From positions 3,350,501 to 3,414,500 of the forward strand of contig CP119314.1 in the NCBI GenBank assembly GCA_029202385.1: DNA of 64,000 nt. Direction: 5' to 3'. Below are positions 61,989 to 64,000 of this stretch, in pieces (position 1 is the stretch's first letter; each line of letters opens with the position of its first letter). The translations under genes were made by a program, and so were the position numbers. Below the pieces are notes generated by a model. That model was not told the DNA's origin and did no database searches. It saw only the letters and a program-made list of their open reading frames with translations. This stretch comes from Candidatus Sphingomonas phytovorans (GTDB taxonomy: Bacteria; Pseudomonadota; Alphaproteobacteria; Sphingomonadales; Sphingomonadaceae).

Positions 61989-64000
61989 TGGATTCAGGCC
62001 GGCATTTCCGTTTCGTTGTGCTCGCAGGCGCCGCGCCATTGGCGCTGCTCGCCCAGCCCGCGACCGCACAAACGGCGTTGGACGGCCAGCACCTTGCCAG
62101 CAACGACGCGACAGCGCCTGAAGTCGCCGCCACTGACGAGGCGGCCGGCGACGTCGTCGTCACCGCACGGCGCCGGTCGGAACGCGCCCAGGACGTGCCG
62201 ATCGCGCTCAGCGTGGTCAGCGAGGAGAGCCTTCGCGCCCGGGGCGACTATACGCTCGGCACGATCCAGCAGAGCGTGCCGAGTCTGCAGGTCTTCAGCT
62301 TCAACCCGCGCAACACCAATGTGAACATCCGCGGCCTCGGCTCCAACGTCGCGCTCACCAATGACGGGCTGGAGAACGGCGTCGGCATCTATATCGACCA
62401 GGTCTATTACGGCCGCCTCGGCCAGAGCCAGTTCGAGTTGGTCGATCTCGACCGGATCGAGGTGCTGCGCGGACCGCAGGGCACCTTGTTCGGCAAGAAC
62501 ACCACTGCCGGCGCGATCAACATCACCAGCAAGGCACCGACCTTCGACCTGCAGGGCTTCGGCGAGGCAACCGGTGGCAATTACGGATTCCACCAGCTTC
62601 GCGGATCGATCAGCGGCGGCCTGATCGACAATCTGGTCGCCGCGCGGATCAGCGTCAGCGACACGCATCGCGATGGCTTCATCAGCAACATCACCACGGG
62701 CAGGAAGGTCCATGATTTCGACAATTTCACCGCGCGCGGGCAATTGCTGATCACCCCGACGCCCAACCTGACCGCGCGGATCATCGCCGACTACGGCAAG
62801 CAGAAGCAGAATTGCTGCATCCCGCTGATCGCCGGGGTCATCACGAAATACGACAACGGCGCGCCGATCGCGAACAACTTCATCGATCGGGTCAATCGCG
62901 CGGGCTACACGCCGCTGCCCTTCACGCCCTTCGCCCGCGTCACCGACGCGGAGGCGAATTTCCAGGCGAACATGGATACCTGGGGCGTGTCGGGCCAGCT
63001 CGACTGGGATGTCGGGCCAGTCACGCTCACCTCGGTCACGGCGAGCCGCCAGTGGAACTGGTTCCCGGCGAACGACGGCGATTACACCGCGCTGCCGGTC
63101 AATCTGAAGAGCCAGCAACAGAACAACCAGCGCCAGTTCAGCCAGGAACTGCGCCTCGCCTCGAACGGCACCAACAGGATCGACTATGTCGTCGGCGCCT
63201 ATTATTTCTACCAGATCATCCGCGGCTATGGCACGTCGGCTTATGGTTCGGCCGCACCCAAATGGCTGTTCCCCGCGCAATATGCGGCCGACCCGATCGC
63301 GACCGACGCAGCGGTCAACGGCTTCGAGGCGCAGTCGCAATCGACACCGGTGACGCGCAGCTATGCGCTGTTCGGCCAGACCGTCTGGCATATCAGCGAC
63401 GCGCTCAGTCTGACCACCGGCCTGCGCTACACCCATGAGAAGAAGGTCGGCGGATTTGCGCAGCAGCAGGTCGCGGGACTTTCGCTGGCCGGGCTGACCC
63501 AGGCGCAGCGGACAGCGGCGCAGGCGCTGCGCAACCAGCTCAACCCGATCACCGCCTATACCGCCGAGACCAGCGACGACAGCCTGTCCGGCCTGGCGAC
63601 GCTGAGCTGGAAGGCGACCGACGACGTGCTGCTCTATGCGAGCTATTCGCGCGGCAACAAGTCGGGCGGGCTCAACCTCTCCAACCTACCGGCCGGCGTC
63701 AGCGCGGTGGTCGCGCCGGAGAAGGTCGACAATTACGAGGTCGGCGTGAAGAGCCAGCTCTTCAACCGCGCGCTGACGCTGAACGCCGCCGCCTTCTGGA
63801 CCGATGTCGCCAACTATCAGACGGCGATCACCGAACAGATCCCCAGCACCACCAATTTCCGCAACTACATCACCAACATCCCGCTCGCGCGGTCGCGCGG
63901 CGTTGAGGCTGACGCGGTCTGGGCTGTCACCAGCAAGATCAGCCTCAACCTGTCGGGCGCCTATACCGACGCCTATTATGTGAGTTACCCAAAGGGCCCG
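61989..64000 (+). CDS. TonB-dependent receptor (partial, runs off the window)
   Basis: At least 670 residues of an outer-membrane receptor, open to the end of the window. ATG 61989 begins a signal peptide ending near TAQ (about residue 28). A TonB box-like DVVVTARRR at about 55 and the plug domain (about 65-190) follow: AQDVPIALSVVSEESLRARG, VPSLQVF, NIRGLGSNVA, DRIEVLRGPQGTLFGKNTTA. The barrel begins around 200, with GLRYTHEKKVGGFA and KSGGLNLSNLPAGVSA loops. It lacks an STN domain, so it is not linked to a FecR system. This is the large sphingomonad receptor type with diverse substrates; its ligand is unknown. Confidence 0.95.

Overview
This is high-GC DNA from what looks like a sphingomonad (Sphingomonas or a close relative, Alphaproteobacteria). 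The reasons are two large TonB-dependent receptors of the type these bacteria carry in great numbers, a FecI/FecR/receptor signalling trio, an AcvB-MprF lipid module known from alphaproteobacteria, many short ATGA gene overlaps, and codon use dominated by G/C third positions. No rRNA, tRNA, CRISPR array or complete insertion sequence was found.

Layout. (1) 1-8133, chromosomal: tail of an ECF sigma factor, fecR, an STN-type TonB receptor, a periplasmic cyclophilin, small secreted or unknown proteins, an aldo/keto reductase and an XRE regulator. (2) About 8279-24072, a phage-derived island with a T7-like order on the plus strand. It encodes tail tubular protein A, a tail tubular protein B split by one in-frame TGA and carrying a Hint (intein-like) domain, gp13-like and gp14-like virion proteins, a tail fibre ending in an SGNH esterase, then a full lysis cassette (coiled-coil/TM protein, GH108-type endolysin, holin-like protein, overlapping Rz/Rz1-type spanins). 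An O-acyltransferase gene sits at its right edge. No portal, capsid, terminase, integrase or polymerase gene is visible. Where gp15/gp16 would be expected there is an opposite-strand block of four non-phage genes: a membrane protein with a duplicated soluble domain, a DyP-type haem peroxidase, an unusual cytochrome P450 and a glutaminase. (3) 24417-29987: radC, small membrane and unknown proteins, a LuxR-type HTH protein with a C-terminal membrane anchor, a beta-hydroxyacid dehydrogenase, and a GAF-PAS-GGDEF-EAL protein. (4) 30036-38082, a surface-molecule cluster: UbiA-type prenyltransferase, glycosyltransferase, sulfotransferase, an alpha/alpha-toroid protein with a DMDD motif, a Trm112-like protein, a Wzm/Wzt exporter and a second P450. 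(5) 38434-54244, metabolic and stress genes: alpha-amino-acid ester hydrolase, DUF1570-like protein, SRAP protein, transglutaminase-like protein, lactate-permease family transporter with glycerate kinase, a beta-lactamase-fold serine hydrolase coupled to an excisionase-like HTH protein, and a BlaR1/BlaI pair with a readable promoter and operators. (6) 54729-64000: PadR-like regulator, a LytS/LytTR two-component system, an orphan winged-helix protein, the AcvB-DUF2147-MprF operon, and the start of a second TonB receptor that runs off the window.

The most unusual items are the Hint-containing, TGA-split tail protein, the haem-enzyme operon lodged inside the phage tail module (its P450 lacks the usual oxygen-activating residues), and the toroid/sulfotransferase/UbiA/ABC-export cluster. 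Functions are assigned by reading translated sequence and recalling family motifs; no database search was run.
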